DNA of 64,000 nt from Rohdeia mirabilis (GTDB lineage Bacteria > Planctomycetota > UBA1135 > GCA-002686595), in assembly GCA_007750655.1 (NCBI GenBank), contig CP036290.1, positions 4,464,001-4,528,000 of the forward strand. Direction: 5' to 3'. The notes below the pieces were generated by a model. It saw only the letters and a program-made list of their open reading frames with translations, did no database searches and was not told the origin of the DNA. Positions 36,246 to 45,325 of this stretch are shown piece after piece. Both the position numbers and the translations under genes were made by a program. Position 1 is the stretch's first letter. Every line of letters starts with the position of its first letter.

Positions 36246-37250
36246 ATGCTCACTCGCACCGTTCGTTCGACCGCCGACGCGGTCCGCCGCACTCCCGCTC
36301 GTTCCGCCACGCGCACGGCGACCGCCCTGTTGCTCGGCTTCACCGCTCTCGCCGCACTGACCACGGCGCACGCCCAGGATCGCGAAGGACCTGTCGATCC
36401 GGTGCGCGAACACCTCAACCTGGCGAAGGACGGACTCGCGCTCGACGGCTACGACCCCGTCGCCTACTTCCCCGAGGGCGGCGGTGAACCGAAGAAGGGA
36501 GCGAAGACGCGCACCGTCGAGTACCGCGGCGCCACCTACCGCTTCGCGAACGATGCGAACCGCGAACGCTTCCGCGCCGAACCCAGTCGCTTCGCGCCGG
36601 CTTTCGGCGGCTGGTGCGCCTACGCGATGGCGAGCGACGACCGCGTGGAGATCGACCCCGAGAGCTTCTTGATCGAGGACGGTTCGCTGCTCGTGTTCTT
36701 CGACGGCTTCTTCGCCGACACGCGCAAGAGCTGGAAGAAGGAAGGGCCCGAGAAGCTGCGGCCGAAGGCGGACGGCTTCTGGAACAGCTTCGCGGACGAG
36801 CCGCGCCACCGCGACACGCTCGGGTACGCGCACGCGGACGGTCTGGCGCTGGGTGGCTACGATCCGGTCGCCTACTTCGAGCCGAACGAGATCGGCGCCA
36901 TCGTCCCTCTGGCTGGCGACGCGAAGCTCGCGGTCACCGAGCGCGGCCTCACCTACCGCTTCGCGAGTGCGGCGAATCGCGACGCGTTCCTGCGCGCGCC
37001 GAGCGTCTACGAGCCCGCGTTCGGTGGCTGGGACCCGCTGCGCCTGATCGCCGGCGAGGCGGTCGCGCCGGACCCCGATCGATTCGCACACACGGCCGCG
37101 GGGCGTGTGGTGCTGTTCGCCGCGCCCGCGGACGGTGCCGCCGATCCGGTCGAGGCATGGAACGCGGATCGAAGTGCGCTCGAGTCCAAGGCCGCCGCCG
37201 CGTTCGCGAAGCACGTGGCCGACCTCGAGAAGGAACAGGCGGGGCGCTGA
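36246..37250 (+). CDS. Secreted protein with two tandem YHS domains
   Basis: 334 residues with a long basic N-terminus and hydrophobic signal sequence ending near TTAHAQD. Two homologous YHS-type units begin GLALDGYDPVAYFPEGG (about 64) and GLALGGYDPVAYFEPNE (about 197). Each continues with a TYRFA..ANR segment and an F.PAFGGW motif. The first unit has GGWCAYAMA (Cys124), a likely metal ligand; in the second the Cys is replaced (GGWDPLRLIA). YHS domains bind metal or sit in oxygenases and copper ATPases; the role here is unknown. It is convergent with the next gene through a strong hairpin. Confidence 0.82.
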   Translation: MLTRTVRSTADAVRRTPARSATRTATALLLGFTALAALTTAHAQDREGPVDPVREHLNLAKDGLALDGYDPVAYFPEGGGEPKKGAKTRTVEYRGATYRFANDANRERFRAEPSRFAPAFGGWCAYAMASDDRVEIDPESFLIEDGSLLVFFDGFFADTRKSWKKEGPEKLRPKADGFWNSFADEPRHRDTLGYAHADGLALGGYDPVAYFEPNEIGAIVPLAGDAKLAVTERGLTYRFASAANRDAFLRAPSVYEPAFGGWDPLRLIAGEAVAPDPDRFAHTAAGRVVLFAAPADGAADPVEAWNADRSALESKAAAAFAKHVADLEKEQAGR

Positions 37251-37257
37251 GGTCGGC

Positions 37258-37291
37258 GCGGGCTCGTGGTGTGTGCACACCACGAGCCCGC
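37258..37291. terminator. Bidirectional terminator hairpin
   Basis: Perfect 16-bp inverted repeat GCGGGCTCGTGGTGTG/CACACCACGAGCCCGC with a 2-nt centre, placed between convergent stop codons at 37250 and 37306. No long U-run. Confidence 0.8.
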
Positions 37292-37305
37292 GACGCGCCT
37301 CGCGT

Positions 37306-39930
37306 TCAGCGTGGCGCGAGGACCACGTCGGGCTCGAGCGGTCCGTCGGGACTCCAGACCAGAGTGGCCGGCTGGTAGGAGAGTTCGTCTTCGGGCAGGC
37401 CTTCGACGGGCGCGGTCTTGGCGCCGAGGATCGTGTAGGTACCGGGCACGAGCGCGAACTCGAGGCGTCCGTCGGCGTCGGTGGTCTGCCAGATCGAACC
37501 GCGGATGCGCTGGATGCCGACGAGCTGCCCCACGAGCGGCCGACCGTCGGGATCGACGAAGCGAACGCGCCTCGTCTCGACCTCGACCGCGAGCGACAGT
37601 TCGAGCATTCCTTTCGACTCCAAGACGTGGGAGCCAGGTGCATCGACGCGCCAGAGACTCCCGGCGTCCATGGCGCCGAAGCTCCAGGTTCCCGGCGCGA
37701 GCTCCGTGAGCTCGGCGACGCCGCCGGCCCCGCTGATGGCGGACGCTTCGATCGAGGGCTCCGCGCCGGTGTCAGCGTGCAGCCACCCGTAGACCGGCTG
37801 ACCCACGAGCGGGGCCCCGCGACGCGTCACCACGACGCGCGCCGTGCCCGCGTCCGGCCGAGCCGTGGGGATCACCACTTCGACGGTGCGGTTGGCCAGC
37901 ACCTCGACCTCGATCGGCTCGGTCAACCGACCGCTCCCCGCCGACGTAGAGTCGAACACGCCCTGCACGACGGCCCCCGTCAACTCGGCTCGCACGCGGT
38001 AGCGACCGACCGGCAGGCGCTCGATCGCGAACGTGCCCTGGGCGCTGAACCCGGCGCCGTGCGCGCCCCTGGACAAGAGGCCCTCGTAGCGAATGTCCAA
38101 CGGCGTCCCCCACGGGTACTCGGGCGCATCGACCGCTTCGAGCTGGACGGTCGCGAAGCGCGGGTCGTTCACGGGTGGATCCAGGTAGCCGGTCAACGAC
38201 CCCGTCGCGGGCAGGCGCAGAACCACGTCGTTCCTCCCGACCTCGATGCCCGACTCGATGACGTGGAGGGGCTCGCGCGTGTCCACGGAGAGGTCGTAGG
38301 TCCCGGGTTCGAGGGCGGTGAACGCGAACGAACCGTCGGAGGCGGTGTTCACTCGCAGGAGCGGGAGCTCGTTCGCTGCCTGCCGGTAGGCGTTGAGGGC
38401 CTGCCAGTCCTCGGCCGGAGGCGCTTCGCCCAGCGTCGGTCGCAGCTTCAACGCCACACCCGGCGCTGGTGACCCGTCGGCCTCGACCACGCGACCGGCG
38501 ATCTCACCACCGCGCAGCAGAGGCACCTCGAGTCGGGTGCGTGCGCCGGGTACGAAACCGCCGGACAGGTCGACCTCCTTCTCGAAGTAGCCGGGGGCGC
38601 GAACGAGCCACGTCTGCGCGCCGGGAACCGTGCGCACGAGAGGCCCGTTGATCTGGCCGTCGAAGTCCCGCTCGTCGTCCGATGCGAGAGCGTGAACTTC
38701 CGTCCAGTGCGGCCGTCGAGGTTGCGCACCACCGGCCTCGAACATCACGACTTCGGCCGACGCCAACAGTTCGCCCGTCGCGGAGTCGCTGGCGACCAGG
38801 TCGACGCCGACGCTCGGCTTCAACCAAGCGAGGGTGAGCTTCCCCGGCACGACATCGAACAGCTCGACCGGTTCGAAGCGCGGGTCGTCCACCGTCACCG
38901 TGTACGGATGCGAGACGGCGTCGTCGACGACGAACCTCGCACCGCGAACCGAGATCGCCCCGTTCGGCACCGGGCGCCCGAGTGCATCGACGATGCGCAG
39001 CGTCTCCAGCGTCGGCGACCCCATCCAGGACTGGCGCGAGACCCGTGACTCCACCATCAGGCGCCTGCCAGGCGTCGGGCCGTCGAAGGGAGTCTCGACC
39101 GTCGTCACCCGTCCAGGTTCGACCGTGATGCGGTCGACGGGAGGCGCCGTGTCGAGCAGGTATCCCGTGTGGATCTCGAGTGCGACTTCACCCGCCTGCA
39201 CACCGTCGAACCTGAAACCGCCGGTCTCCTTGTCGTAGGTCGCGTAGTGGTAGTACTTCGGCGAGTCGGAGTAGGGCGGTGTCCAACTCGAGCTCGTGTG
39301 GATCGTCCACGGACCCGGAACCGTCTCGCCCTGCGCGTTCACGAAGCGTCCTTCGATCGCGCCCCCGTGCGGCATGACGATCTCGCCCAGGTCGATGGTG
39401 GATCCGAGCGCGATCTCGCCCCAGCGCCACCCACCCGCTGGCGCCATGGGCGCCTCGGTGTCCAAGCTGAACTGGAACGCCCGCGGCGGCACGAAGCGGA
39501 ACTCGAACGAGCCGTCCAACTGGACCTCGGCCGTCGGGTCCTCCCAGTCGTCCGGCGTGCCGAATCGCGCCTCGCGCTCGGAGTTGCCCGTCCAACCGTG
39601 CAGGTCGAGCACGGCGTCGGTGGCCGGCCGACCGTCGTGGTGCAGGAGCACACCGCGCAGCACCGCCGTGTCGGGATCCTCGACCTGATCGGCGACCGCC
39701 CTGGCGGGTCCACTCGTCGGTGCGTCGACCGCGAAGCGCGACGCGTCGTCCTTCGTGGTCGCGTCGGCCAGGGACTCGGTCGCGAGTTCGACCGGCGGTG
39801 ACGTCGCGCTCTCGCTCGCGTGGTCGTCACTCGCGATTCCAGCGGGACCGCCCGTGTCGTCCATCAGGAAGAACACGAGCGCGGCGAGGGTGAGAGCGAC
39901 GGCAGCGACGGCGAGGAGTCGGCGGGGCAT
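37306..39930 (-). CDS. Large membrane-anchored protein with repeated carboxypeptidase-regulatory-like domains
   Basis: 874 residues with one N-terminal membrane helix (MPRRLLAVAAVALTLAALVFF). The rest is a chain of Ig-like carboxypeptidase regulatory-like units, seen for example at LRGVLLHHDGRPATDAVLDL, IEGRFVNAQGETVPGPW, IAGRVVEADGSPAPGVALKL and RFVDPDGRPLVGQLVGI, each followed by G.F.F..L.PGTY. It is probably a surface or periplasmic scaffold. A TAGGCT hexamer near 39975 could be the -10, with a leader of about 40 nt. Confidence 0.82.
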   Translation of the reverse strand: MPRRLLAVAAVALTLAALVFFLMDDTGGPAGIASDDHASESATSPPVELATESLADATTKDDASRFAVDAPTSGPARAVADQVEDPDTAVLRGVLLHHDGRPATDAVLDLHGWTGNSEREARFGTPDDWEDPTAEVQLDGSFEFRFVPPRAFQFSLDTEAPMAPAGGWRWGEIALGSTIDLGEIVMPHGGAIEGRFVNAQGETVPGPWTIHTSSSWTPPYSDSPKYYHYATYDKETGGFRFDGVQAGEVALEIHTGYLLDTAPPVDRITVEPGRVTTVETPFDGPTPGRRLMVESRVSRQSWMGSPTLETLRIVDALGRPVPNGAISVRGARFVVDDAVSHPYTVTVDDPRFEPVELFDVVPGKLTLAWLKPSVGVDLVASDSATGELLASAEVVMFEAGGAQPRRPHWTEVHALASDDERDFDGQINGPLVRTVPGAQTWLVRAPGYFEKEVDLSGGFVPGARTRLEVPLLRGGEIAGRVVEADGSPAPGVALKLRPTLGEAPPAEDWQALNAYRQAANELPLLRVNTASDGSFAFTALEPGTYDLSVDTREPLHVIESGIEVGRNDVVLRLPATGSLTGYLDPPVNDPRFATVQLEAVDAPEYPWGTPLDIRYEGLLSRGAHGAGFSAQGTFAIERLPVGRYRVRAELTGAVVQGVFDSTSAGSGRLTEPIEVEVLANRTVEVVIPTARPDAGTARVVVTRRGAPLVGQPVYGWLHADTGAEPSIEASAISGAGGVAELTELAPGTWSFGAMDAGSLWRVDAPGSHVLESKGMLELSLAVEVETRRVRFVDPDGRPLVGQLVGIQRIRGSIWQTTDADGRLEFALVPGTYTILGAKTAPVEGLPEDELSYQPATLVWSPDGPLEPDVVLAPR

Positions 39931-40004
39931 GCGAGCGAGGGGCGCGAGGACGATGGACGAAGGCGAGCGAGGCCGACGAGCCTAGCCGGGTCCCGAGGAA
40001 CGCG

Positions 40005-40040
40005 CACGGGGCGCGCCCGATCGCTCGGACGCGCCCCGTG
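40005..40040 (-). terminator. Terminator hairpin after the response regulator gene
   Basis: 11-bp perfect stem CACGGGGCGCG/CGCGCCCCGTG around a 14-nt loop, 36 nt beyond the stop codon at 40077 on the minus strand. Confidence 0.6.
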
Positions 40041-40076
40041 GCTCGATCGAGTGCGACCCGACGGCCGCTCCCCGCG

Positions 40077-42008
40077 CTACTTGATTCCGTAGCGCTTCAG
40101 CTTGCGGTACAGCGTGCTCTTGCCGATCTTGAGCAGCCCCGCCGCCTTCAGCTTGTCGCCGTGCGTCTCCTCGAGCGCGCGCAACAGAGCCAGCTTCTCG
40201 TAGAACTCGAGGCTGATCTCCTCCTCCTCGCCGCCGGGCATCGAGGAGTTGCCGGGCCAACCGACCGGGCCGCGTTGACCGGGCACGGTGGTCGTGCGGC
40301 GGCGGTGGACCGGCAGCTTGGCCGACTCCATCAGCTTGCTCTGCAGGTCGCGCAGCGCTTGCGGCAGGTCCTCGAGTCCGATCATCGGATCCGTGGCCTT
40401 GGCGCAGGCGCGTTCGATCGCTCCCTTCAACTCGCGCACGTTGCCGGGCCAGTTGAAGTTCTCGAGCACCCACAGGGCCTCGTCGGACAGCTCGGGGTTG
40501 CCGAGCGACGCACCGAAGCGCGCCAGGAAGTGCGACGCGAGCGGACGCACGTCGATCAGACGCTCGCGCAGCGCCGGGATGTGCAGGGAGTGCGTCGACA
40601 ACAGACGGTGGAACTCGCGGTTGAGCGAGCCGTCCTCGAGCGCGCGTTCGAGCTCGTAGCCCGCCGCCGCGACGAGGCGCACCTTGGGCTTCTCGGCGCG
40701 CTTTCCGCCCAGACGCGTGACCTGGCCGCGCTCGAGGAAGTCCACGAGCAGGGCCTGCACCTCGAGCGGAACGGCCGTGACGTCGTCGAGGAACAGCGTG
40801 CCGCGGTGGGCCTGTTCGATCAGACCCGGGCTGTCGGCCAAGGCGTCCGGGAAGGCGCCCTTGACGTAGCCGATCAGCTCGGTGCGCAGGGAGTCCGCGT
40901 CGAGCGCGCCGCACTCGACCGGCACGAACGGACCGGAGCGGTTGGCGCCGAAGTGCAGCGCGCGGGCGGCGCGCTGGCGACCGGTGCCGGGCTCGCCGAT
41001 CAGCGTCACGGCGGTGTCGAGCGGCGCGAGGCGCACCAGTTCGGACCGCAGCTCGGCCATCTGCTGGCTCGCGCCGAGCATCGTGCTGGGGTGGAACGCG
41101 TGGCGCGCGGCTTCGACCAGCGGGCCGAGCTCGCGACGCGGCGTGCCCTGGTCCTGCAGACGCAGCATCTCGGCCGCGACGCGTCGACTGGAGGCGTCCG
41201 ACAGGAGCACGATCTTGAAGCCGCGGTCCGCGTGGCCGGGTCGCGGCACGAGCGGAATGACGTTGGCGGTCAGCTTGCGACGCTCTTGCGACGTCGGCAG
41301 CTGCAGGTCGAGGCGGAAGCCCTCGCGCGGTTCGGTGCGCGCGTCGCGGACGAAGGCCTCGAGGCCGGTACCGACCGCGAGCTTGCCGAGGTTCTTGCCC
41401 TCGACGTCGCGTCCGAACATCTCGCGCGCGCCGCGGTCGACGAGCGTAACGACGCCGTCGGCATCGACGAGCAGCATCGCCTCGGCGCGACCGAGCGCCA
41501 GGTCCTTGAGCGCACCGACGCCGGCCGGCTGGTCGCGCAGCGCACTCTCGAGATCCGCGCCGCGACGGCGCTCGACCTGCAGACGTCGGTTGTGCTCGTC
41601 GAGCAGCCGGTTCTGCATGGTGAGGTCGTCCTGCAGCGACTTGATGCGCAGCATGGCGCGCACCACGTCCTCGAGCAGGGTCATGTCGCCCTTGATGAGG
41701 AAGGACTCGCAGCCGGCCTCGTAGCCGCGGTGCAGTTCCTCGCGGCCCTTGACGTTCGCGCTGACCAGGACGACCGGCACCGCGTTCGTGTGCGGCATGG
41801 CCTTCAGTCGGCGACAGACCTCGTAGCCGTCGATGCCCGAGCCGAGGTTGATGTCGACGATGAACAGGTCGAACTGTTCCGAGCGGGCCTCCATGAGACC
41901 GTTCGCGCCGGTGGGTGACGTGACCACTTCGTGGCCGAGGTCGTGGAGACGGCTCTGCAGCAGCAGCTGCGTGCCGGGCTCGTCCTCGATGACTAGGATG
42001 CGTCCCAA
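40077..42008 (-). CDS. NtrC-like response regulator with degenerate sigma-54 contact motif
   Basis: 643 residues: receiver (E8/D9, phospho-acceptor D52, K106), a coiled-coil and PAS-like region (about 170-280), AAA+ sigma-54-interaction domain (about 308-540) and a Fis-type helix-turn-helix (about 602-643, KAAGLLKIGKSTLYRKLKRYG). The AAA+ domain has a Walker A of GEPGTGRQ (Lys replaced by Arg344) and GAFPDA where activators have GAFTGA. Walker B (GTLFLDDV) and NREFHRLL remain. It may regulate without activating sigma-54. The start is TTG 42008, supported by GGAGGA 7 nt upstream; no ATG fits the receiver start. Confidence 0.88.
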   Translation of the reverse strand: MGRILVIEDEPGTQLLLQSRLHDLGHEVVTSPTGANGLMEARSEQFDLFIVDINLGSGIDGYEVCRRLKAMPHTNAVPVVLVSANVKGREELHRGYEAGCESFLIKGDMTLLEDVVRAMLRIKSLQDDLTMQNRLLDEHNRRLQVERRRGADLESALRDQPAGVGALKDLALGRAEAMLLVDADGVVTLVDRGAREMFGRDVEGKNLGKLAVGTGLEAFVRDARTEPREGFRLDLQLPTSQERRKLTANVIPLVPRPGHADRGFKIVLLSDASSRRVAAEMLRLQDQGTPRRELGPLVEAARHAFHPSTMLGASQQMAELRSELVRLAPLDTAVTLIGEPGTGRQRAARALHFGANRSGPFVPVECGALDADSLRTELIGYVKGAFPDALADSPGLIEQAHRGTLFLDDVTAVPLEVQALLVDFLERGQVTRLGGKRAEKPKVRLVAAAGYELERALEDGSLNREFHRLLSTHSLHIPALRERLIDVRPLASHFLARFGASLGNPELSDEALWVLENFNWPGNVRELKGAIERACAKATDPMIGLEDLPQALRDLQSKLMESAKLPVHRRRTTTVPGQRGPVGWPGNSSMPGGEEEEISLEFYEKLALLRALEETHGDKLKAAGLLKIGKSTLYRKLKRYGIK

Positions 42009-42315
42009 GCTGATTCCTCCAGTGGGGCCCGACGGAGCGGCGCGCAGTGGGCGCGGCGCCGCGGCCCGGCCTCGGGCCGTGACCATCGGGGTCGTTCAGA
42101 TGTCCGGACCTGCGGCCGCGCGCGGATCGCCGACGCGCGCCACGGCGGCGCGCGCGACCCCGCGCGCCGAAGCTGCTGGTCGGTCCCAGGAACGGGCAGC
42201 GACGCGGTCGTCACAGCCTCCTCCGTCTCCTAGGGCACCCGAGAAGTACCCCGAAACGGGAATCCGTCCAAGGACTGGGACGAGTCCGTGACCGCCCCAG
42301 CCCGAGTTGCCGCCC
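42009..42315. other. Divergent intergenic region, nothing clear
   Basis: About 300 nt of GC-rich spacer between the response regulator and the methyltransferase. Only the Shine-Dalgarno of the TTG-started regulator is obvious. Confidence 0.4.
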
Positions 42316-43614
42316 ATGCGTCCCAGACCAGAGAACGAAACCCTCCAGCGGCTCCTGGACGAGCACGGGCCGCCTCCGCCGGACGCGCTGGCCCGCGGCA
42401 CGTGGTTGCGGCGCCACCTCGAGCCCCTGGCGGCGGCCCGCGCGGGCGAGCTGCTCGACCTGCGCGAGCGCGCGGCCGGACGATTGCCGGACGCCGACGG
42501 ACTGCTCTTGACAGGGGCCGGGCTCGAGCAGGCGACCCACCAGGAGGTGGCAGCGGCCCGGGCGACGCGCGTGGCCGAGCGGATGCGCGACCAGCTCGGT
42601 CCCGACGCGCTGGTCCTCGACGCCACCTGTGGCCTCGGCGGCGAGGCGGCGGCCCTGGCCCGCGAAGGGGTGCGCGTGGTGGCCGCCGACCTCGACCCCA
42701 CCACCGCCGCCTGCGCCCGCCACAACCTCGAGCGCTGGCGCCCGGGATCGACGGAGGCTCGCGGCTGGAGCGGGGACGGCCCGTGGGTGGTCGTGGCCGA
42801 CGCGCTCGCGCCGCCGCTGGCCGCCCTGGGAGACCGTCCCGGCCCGCCCGCGGTGCTCCTCGCCGACCCCAGCCGCCGCCCCGACGGCCAGCGCACCCTG
42901 CGACCCGCCGACTGGTCGCCCTCCTGGCCCGCGCTGGCCGCCGTCCTGGGCCGGTTCGCGGGCGCGGTCGTGAAGCTGGCGCCGGCCGCGCGCCCCGAGG
43001 AACTGGGCTCCTACCTGCCGGCGGACCTCGCGCGCCACTGGGTCTGGGTCAGCCGCCGCGGCGAGTTGGCCGAGCTCGTGCTGTTCACGGGCGTCCTCGC
43101 CTCCGAGCCCGGCCGCGAACCCGGTCGCGAGGCCTGCCTGCTGTCGCGGACCGAGCCCGGCCGCGTCCTCGAGCGCCTCCTGGGACCGCCCGAGCGCGCG
43201 CTCGACGCCCGCCCGCTCGACGATCCGTCCACGGCGGCCTTCATCGGCGTGCCGGATCCGTCGCTCGTGACGTCCGGACTCCTGGGGCCGGTGGCCGCCG
43301 CCGCGGGGCATGCGCCGCTCGGGTCGGGCATCGCCTTCACCGGTGGCGCGGCGCCGGCGACCACCGCGGCGCTGCGGAGCCTGCGCGTCCTCGGCACGGC
43401 CAAGCTCGACCGTCGCGCGGTCAGGCGCCTGCTCGCCGAGCACGGCGTCGGGCCGGTGCGGGTGCTCGCGCGCGGCCTGAACGAGAGCGCCGGTGAGCTC
43501 GAGCGGCGCCTCGCGGGTCCCGGTGCGGAGCGCGGACTGCTCGTGGTGGCACGCTGCGACTCGGGCCGACGGGTCTGGCTGGTCGAAGAAGCCCCACAAT
43601 CCCCCCCGGGCTGA
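42316..43614 (+). CDS. Class I SAM-dependent methyltransferase with THUMP-like C-terminus
   Basis: 432 residues. SAM motif I is LDATCGLGGEAAALA (about 101-115), followed by VAADLDP and the catalytic-type LLADPSRRPDGQRT. A C-terminal THUMP-like domain (LGTAKLDRRAVRRLLAEHGVGPVRVLARG) suggests an RNA substrate. Relatives in other phyla are annotated only as THUMP-like methyltransferases. The start is ATG 42316; TTG 42307 is also in frame. Confidence 0.82.
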   Translation: MRPRPENETLQRLLDEHGPPPPDALARGTWLRRHLEPLAAARAGELLDLRERAAGRLPDADGLLLTGAGLEQATHQEVAAARATRVAERMRDQLGPDALVLDATCGLGGEAAALAREGVRVVAADLDPTTAACARHNLERWRPGSTEARGWSGDGPWVVVADALAPPLAALGDRPGPPAVLLADPSRRPDGQRTLRPADWSPSWPALAAVLGRFAGAVVKLAPAARPEELGSYLPADLARHWVWVSRRGELAELVLFTGVLASEPGREPGREACLLSRTEPGRVLERLLGPPERALDARPLDDPSTAAFIGVPDPSLVTSGLLGPVAAAAGHAPLGSGIAFTGGAAPATTAALRSLRVLGTAKLDRRAVRRLLAEHGVGPVRVLARGLNESAGELERRLAGPGAERGLLVVARCDSGRRVWLVEEAPQSPPG

Positions 43615-43737
43615 TCGACGCGGCTGGCAGGCTCCTGCGCCGCGCTCGCCCGTTGCCCCGCCCGAGGCCCCCGGTCCCGCACCGGAGCCATCGCCCCTCC
43701 CCACCGCACGACGCGCTCCCCCGCGTCCCGCCGCCCC

Positions 43738-45312
43738 GTGTCCCAGGCCGAACCGGCTCCCTCGAAAGCAGCGACGCCCCAGGGCGGATCATCGCTGGTG
43801 AGCCTGTTGCGCCACGGCTTCAACTACAGCCTGGTGCCGATGCTCCAGCGAGCGATCTCGCTGGTGATGCTGTACTTCTACGCCGACTGGTTGGCGGAGG
43901 CGGAGTACGGACTCGGTGGGCTCGGCGACCTGTTGCTCGGCGCGCTCGTCCAGCTGCTCGGCTTCAACATGGTCGGCGCGATGACGCGCTTCTACTTCGA
44001 CCACGAGTCGGCCGAGGATCGCGAAGCCGTCGTCTCGTCGAGCACGATCGCGCTGGCACTGTTGGCGTGGGTCGTGGTCGCGCCGCTCGCGTACTTCTCG
44101 GACTCGCTGGCGTCCGTGTTCCTGGCGAACGCGGAAGGCGTGGTGCGCGTGTACGACGTGCAGACGGTCTTCCTCTTGGTGATGCTGACGGTGCCGTTCC
44201 AGCTCACCACGCAGTGCGGCTACACCTACCTGCAGATCCAGCGCAGTTCGCGCGCGTTCGCCTGGGTCTCGCTGGTCAAGTTCACGTTCGAACTCGGCCT
44301 GCGGATCTACCTGGTCGGATTCGCGAAGTGGGGCGTGATCGGCTTCTTCGTGCCGGTCCTGATCGGCGAGGCCGTGACGACGCTGCTGCTCACGGGCTGG
44401 GTCCTGTGGCGCACCAAGCTGCGATTCCGCTGGCGCGTGCTGCGGCCGATGATCGCCTACACGGCGCCGCTGATCCCGGTCGGCATCCTGCAGCTCGGCC
44501 TGCACTACGGCGATCGCAAGCTGCTCGTGCTGTTCACGCCCGAGGACGCGCTGCACGAGGTCGGCATCTACGACATGGGCTACAAGCTCGGCTTCATCGT
44601 CACGATGGCGATGCTGGGCCCCTTCGTGCAGATCTTCCACCCGTGGATCTACGGGGTGAAGGACCCCGACGAGCAGCGCGAGAACCTCAGCCGCGTCAGC
44701 ACCTACGGGATCCTGTCGATGACGTTCGCGAGCCTGCTGGTGGTGCTGTTCGCCAAGCAGGCGCTCGACCACCTGCCCGAGGACAAGGACTTCGGACTCG
44801 CCTACCGAGTGGTGCCGTACATCGCGAGCGGGTACGTGCTGTGGTCCGTCTACCACCTCAGCCAGATCCCGATGTACATCGCCAAGAAGAACGGTCCGCT
44901 GGTGTGGATCAACTTCCTGGCCCTGTGGGTGAACGTCGCGCTGAACGCGTACCTGGTGCCCGCCTACGGCTTCGTCGGTTCCGGTATCGCGACCCTGGGC
45001 ACGTTCGCGGTCCTCGCCTTCCTCGGCATGTACGTGTCCGAGCGCGCCGCGGGGATCCGCTTCGAGTACCGGCGCATCCTCGCGACCCTGGCGGCGATGG
45101 CCGTGGCGTCGACGGTGGCGCTGCTGGCGGACGACGCGATGGAATCGGTGGCGTCGTTCGGCCTGCTCGAGAACCTGGTCACCAAGACCGTCGGCCTCCT
45201 CCTGTGCAGCGCGTGGCTCTGGCTGTGCGTGGTCGACGTCCAGGAACGTTCCCAACTGGTGACCTGGGTGCGCTCGAAGCTCCCCGGTGGCGGCGCGAGT
45301 AGTCGAGGCTGA
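43738..45312 (+). CDS. Polysaccharide flippase (Wzx/MOP superfamily)
   Basis: 524 residues with 12-14 membrane helices. An N-terminal GFNYSLVPMLQRAISLVMLYFYADWL and a repeated topology are typical of lipid-linked oligosaccharide flippases. It is the first gene of a surface-glycan operon with the SGNH and MBOAT genes that follow by 13 nt and by overlap. It starts at GTG 43738. Confidence 0.87.
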   Translation: MSQAEPAPSKAATPQGGSSLVSLLRHGFNYSLVPMLQRAISLVMLYFYADWLAEAEYGLGGLGDLLLGALVQLLGFNMVGAMTRFYFDHESAEDREAVVSSSTIALALLAWVVVAPLAYFSDSLASVFLANAEGVVRVYDVQTVFLLVMLTVPFQLTTQCGYTYLQIQRSSRAFAWVSLVKFTFELGLRIYLVGFAKWGVIGFFVPVLIGEAVTTLLLTGWVLWRTKLRFRWRVLRPMIAYTAPLIPVGILQLGLHYGDRKLLVLFTPEDALHEVGIYDMGYKLGFIVTMAMLGPFVQIFHPWIYGVKDPDEQRENLSRVSTYGILSMTFASLLVVLFAKQALDHLPEDKDFGLAYRVVPYIASGYVLWSVYHLSQIPMYIAKKNGPLVWINFLALWVNVALNAYLVPAYGFVGSGIATLGTFAVLAFLGMYVSERAAGIRFEYRRILATLAAMAVASTVALLADDAMESVASFGLLENLVTKTVGLLLCSAWLWLCVVDVQERSQLVTWVRSKLPGGGASSRG

Positions 45313-45325
45313 GCGCGAACGAACC

